Shown here one piece after another: positions 61,101 to 64,000 of a stretch of 64,000 bases of DNA. Location: positions 2,108,001-2,172,000 of the forward strand of contig CANTUV010000010.1 in the NCBI GenBank assembly GCA_947685225.1, given 5' to 3'. Position 1 is the first letter of the stretch; every line of letters begins with the position of its first letter. Below the pieces are notes generated by a model. That model saw nothing but the letters and a program-made list of their open reading frames with translations. It did no database searches and had not been told where the DNA came from. Origin of the DNA: Garcia nutans. Its lineage: Eukaryota > Streptophyta > Magnoliopsida > Malpighiales > Euphorbiaceae. The position numbers and the translations under genes are program-made.

Positions 61101-64000
61101 AAAAATAAATAAATTATTTTATAATATCAAAATAATTGATTAATATTTTTAGAATAACAATATTAATAGAAGAACTAAACAGTTTAATTTTTAAAAATTG
61201 GAGAATGTAAAATTTAAATATTAAAAATATAAAAACTGACTGATATAATATGTAAAATTTAAAAAATTTTATAATTATTTATTCTAATTTAAATTTATAT
61301 TTTGCCCCCTTTCAATTTTTTTTTCTTCTTTTTTTAACATCAAAAAATCTTTGCCAATTAATTCTGCATTTCTGTTTTCTTTTAGGGTGAGAAGTAGGAT
61401 CCTTTTAGCGGTACAATGAAAAAAAAAATAACAGATAATAGTGAGTAAAAAAAAATTGAAATTACACAAAAAAAAATTGAGATTACATACAAATAATAAA
61501 AAAAATAAAATTTATAAATCTTATTTTTATTATTATATTCTCATCATTTTAAATTGATGAAAAATAAACTAATAATTTTTAAATTGTATTTTTTTTATTT
61601 TTTCACTCTTCTCTTTTTTTATCTCTAAGTAGGCAAGAAAATTTTTTTAAGGTCTAGAGAAAAATTAGAGAAAGGTATTTCAATATGTTTTTCTTCTTTT
61701 TATGTTTTCCCTCTTATTAATGTCTAAACAAAAGAGATATAATATATGAGAATAAAATCTCTATTTTCTTTTTTTTTTTATCATTTCACTTAAAACAAAC
61801 AATATATTTAATTCATTTGAACAGTTGGAAATCATCATTTAATATTTAAATAATTAAATATTTAATATAAAAATTTAATATATTTAATGTTTAAAGTTAA
61901 ATAGCATGGAAAATTAATTTCTCGAATATACTTGATTATCAAAAGCTTTCAAAATAAGAAAACATGTTTCAAATGGGCGTTGGAGCCTTGGAGTTATTCT
62001 GCAATCCCACTTCCATTATTAAGTTAGTTTATATGTAGAATTCTAAAAAATGTGCGAAATTAAATATTTAAGAAACTCTTTTTTTTTTATTGAAGATTAA
62101 GAAACTGTAAGCAGAAACATAATTTAACAAGTATATTTTTTCTTAAATCAATAGACTCATGTTCAATTCTTCCTAATGTTAAAAAAAATTATCTTAAATG
62201 TGTGAATCATGTTTCATTGGGGAGACAGGGAGTTACTTTATTTTTGCCCTCAAAATATATGGAATACTGATATCATATGATTTTATATAAAAAAATAATA
62301 AGTATTTACTTATGTTAGAATTTCTTTTAATTCTTTTAATAATTGGTAAAATTAATATTAGATGTAGTTTTTTAAGAATGATTGATGCTGGAGAGAATTT
62401 CAGAGTGTTCTAGTTCAGAATTGGATACTTCTAGTCATGGATCTTTTATTTGAAAGATAAAAGAGAAAGATGGATTAAGTTTTACAAAAAAAGATTTTGA
62501 TATCTAAATGGGAGTTTGATCTGTCAAGATATATTGGGATATTATAAGTATCATTAAACATTAATAAAATTCATTTTTTAAAAGAACTCCAAACTGGAGC
62601 TTTTATAAACAGCAATTTAAATGTAAATTGACAGCTGCATCAAAAAATCGAACAGTACTTATGCGTAATATTTAGTAATTATTTACTGTTATAATAATAA
62701 AAAAATTTTGAAAATTATTTGACTATTAGTAATTTTTTTACCAATAAGATTTTCTAAAAATTAAAACATCGACAAACTGTTTGAAAAAAAAAATCAAAAT
62801 AAATATTTTCAAATAAATATTGTTTGAGCTTCCAGCAGCTAATATTATTTTTTTTTATTTTTTTTAATTAGTCGGATTTGACTCATCGACTGAAACAAAT
62901 CAGCTATCTCCTTGGCCTTTCTAAGTGCTAATCGCCAATACTTCACAGCCAAATCAAAATTTTTGTAATAAGTAAATTTATTTTCAACTTATCTATTGTA
63001 AATTATCTTTTAAAATTGATATTTGATAGATAATTTTTAAATATATTACATTTTTTTTAACAAGTGAATTGCACATAATTTGTATTTTTTTATTATAATA
63101 TGTGGATTGCAGATACAAATTATTAATTTTTAAAATTCATTTTGACTGAAAAATTATGATATAAATACAATTTGAAACGAAATATAAATTAATATTATTA
63201 TTCTAAAATTAAATAAAAATAAAAATTAAGAAAATGATATTTAATTATAAAAATAAAATTTAAAATTTGTTAAATATTTTATATAACTAGGTTAGATAAA
63301 AAAAATCACGTATTTTACTAAGATTAAAATTAACACTAAGATTAAAATTTATAAATTTTAACTATAATTTGATAGATAAAAATATAAATTACTTCCGTTT
63401 AAATTTTGGATTTGAGTCTTTTAAATATTTTTTCTCTCCGTCTGTATGTAATTAATTAAAAAAATTTGCAAGTTCTACTAAAATTAGAATTCTAAGAAAA
63501 TAACTTAACTAAATTTGCTTCAATTTTTTCAATTGGTTTTACATGAAGCTAAAAATATAAAATGATAATCTAAATCTAATAATATATATATATATAATAA
63601 TAAATGTTTTAATTAAAATTTAAAAAAAAAGAATTACATTGTTTTTCATACGAATCACATAATTAGAAAAGGTGTATAATGCATATATATATATATACAA
63701 ATATATATTAAGAAGAAAAAGATGCTGCATATATTATTTTTACTTAATAATATGAATCAGTGAAACTGTGAAAACAGGGACAAATGATGGTACAATGATT
63801 AAGAGCAAGATTCGTGATCATCGTTCATGATGCTTATATTTATTTTTTATTTACAATTTTAATGTCATTTTTAATTTGGTCATATTTTTTCATTGAAATA
63901 AAACTCTTTATTATATGAAAAAAAATTGATGTTTATCTTCTGAAAATATATATCCTTATTATTGTAATATTAAAGTTAAAATTAAAAAAAAAAAGAGATC
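58131..64000. other. AT-rich intergenic DNA with two less AT-rich islands
   Basis: No gene supported. Islands at about 59630-59810 and 60100-60410 are richer in G and C. The second contains acacgtgt (60319-60326), a G-box/ABRE core, and acatgtgg. They may be promoter or leader sequence of a gene beyond the window, or conserved non-coding DNA. Between 60420 and 61290 the sequence is almost entirely A and T. Short frames here (for example 60181-60408, 61284-61469) have no domain. Confidence 0.4.

Overview
This window is nuclear DNA from a flowering plant, most likely a eudicot. It is very AT-rich, has split genes with canonical plant introns, and is packed with plant retrotransposons and MITEs. 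I cannot name the species. Nothing bacterial, viral or organellar is visible, and I see no CRISPR array, rRNA or tRNA gene.

Only two intact host genes can be supported. (1) A SEPALLATA-like (E-class) MIKC MADS-box gene lies on the minus strand at 6755-13455. I assembled eight coding exons by hand (185, 79, 62, 100, 42, 42, 125 and 85 bp), giving 239 residues with the class-typical C-terminal GYIPGWML. One splice site is abnormal: the expected donor of exon 2 reads CAG/GA instead of CAG/GT. (2) A single-exon gene on the plus strand at 49200-50183 encodes a 327-residue protein that I recognise as BIG GRAIN 1-like E, an auxin-related plant-specific family. The two genes are about 36 kb apart and show no functional linkage.

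The rest is mostly transposon debris. From left to right: a GC-rich hAT-like MITE candidate (89-627); a decayed LTR-like block (about 1285-5060); the MADS gene; a Ty3/gypsy Athila/Tat-type element (18472-24384, TSD AATCT) that has lost pol and half of its 3' LTR and carries a nested insertion with a CACTA-type MITE (22113-22537); a 7.7-kb non-coding LTR element of LARD type (28466-36149, TSD AATAA) with very unequal LTRs; a possible SINE (about 36204-36330); a roughly 650-bp direct repeat (43588-44249 and 45604-46254) flanking a LINE 3' end with an RNase H reading frame (45035-45562); another LINE fragment (47480-47830, minus); the BIG GRAIN-like gene; a CACTA-like terminus beside AT-rich repeats (53740-54275); a TRIM (54659-55186) next to a copia-type LTR (55228-55475); a fold-back MITE (55545-55705); and a T-rich tandem array with splice-acceptor-like motifs (about 56700-57640) inside a transcript-like but unrecognised region. 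The final 6 kb is AT-rich intergenic DNA with two less AT-rich islands.

I found no multigene undescribed system. The most informative leads are the MADS splice-donor defect, the two LTR elements with matching target duplications but lopsided structures, the chimeric-looking TRIM/copia composite bounded by the same 5-mer, and the acceptor-like tandem array.
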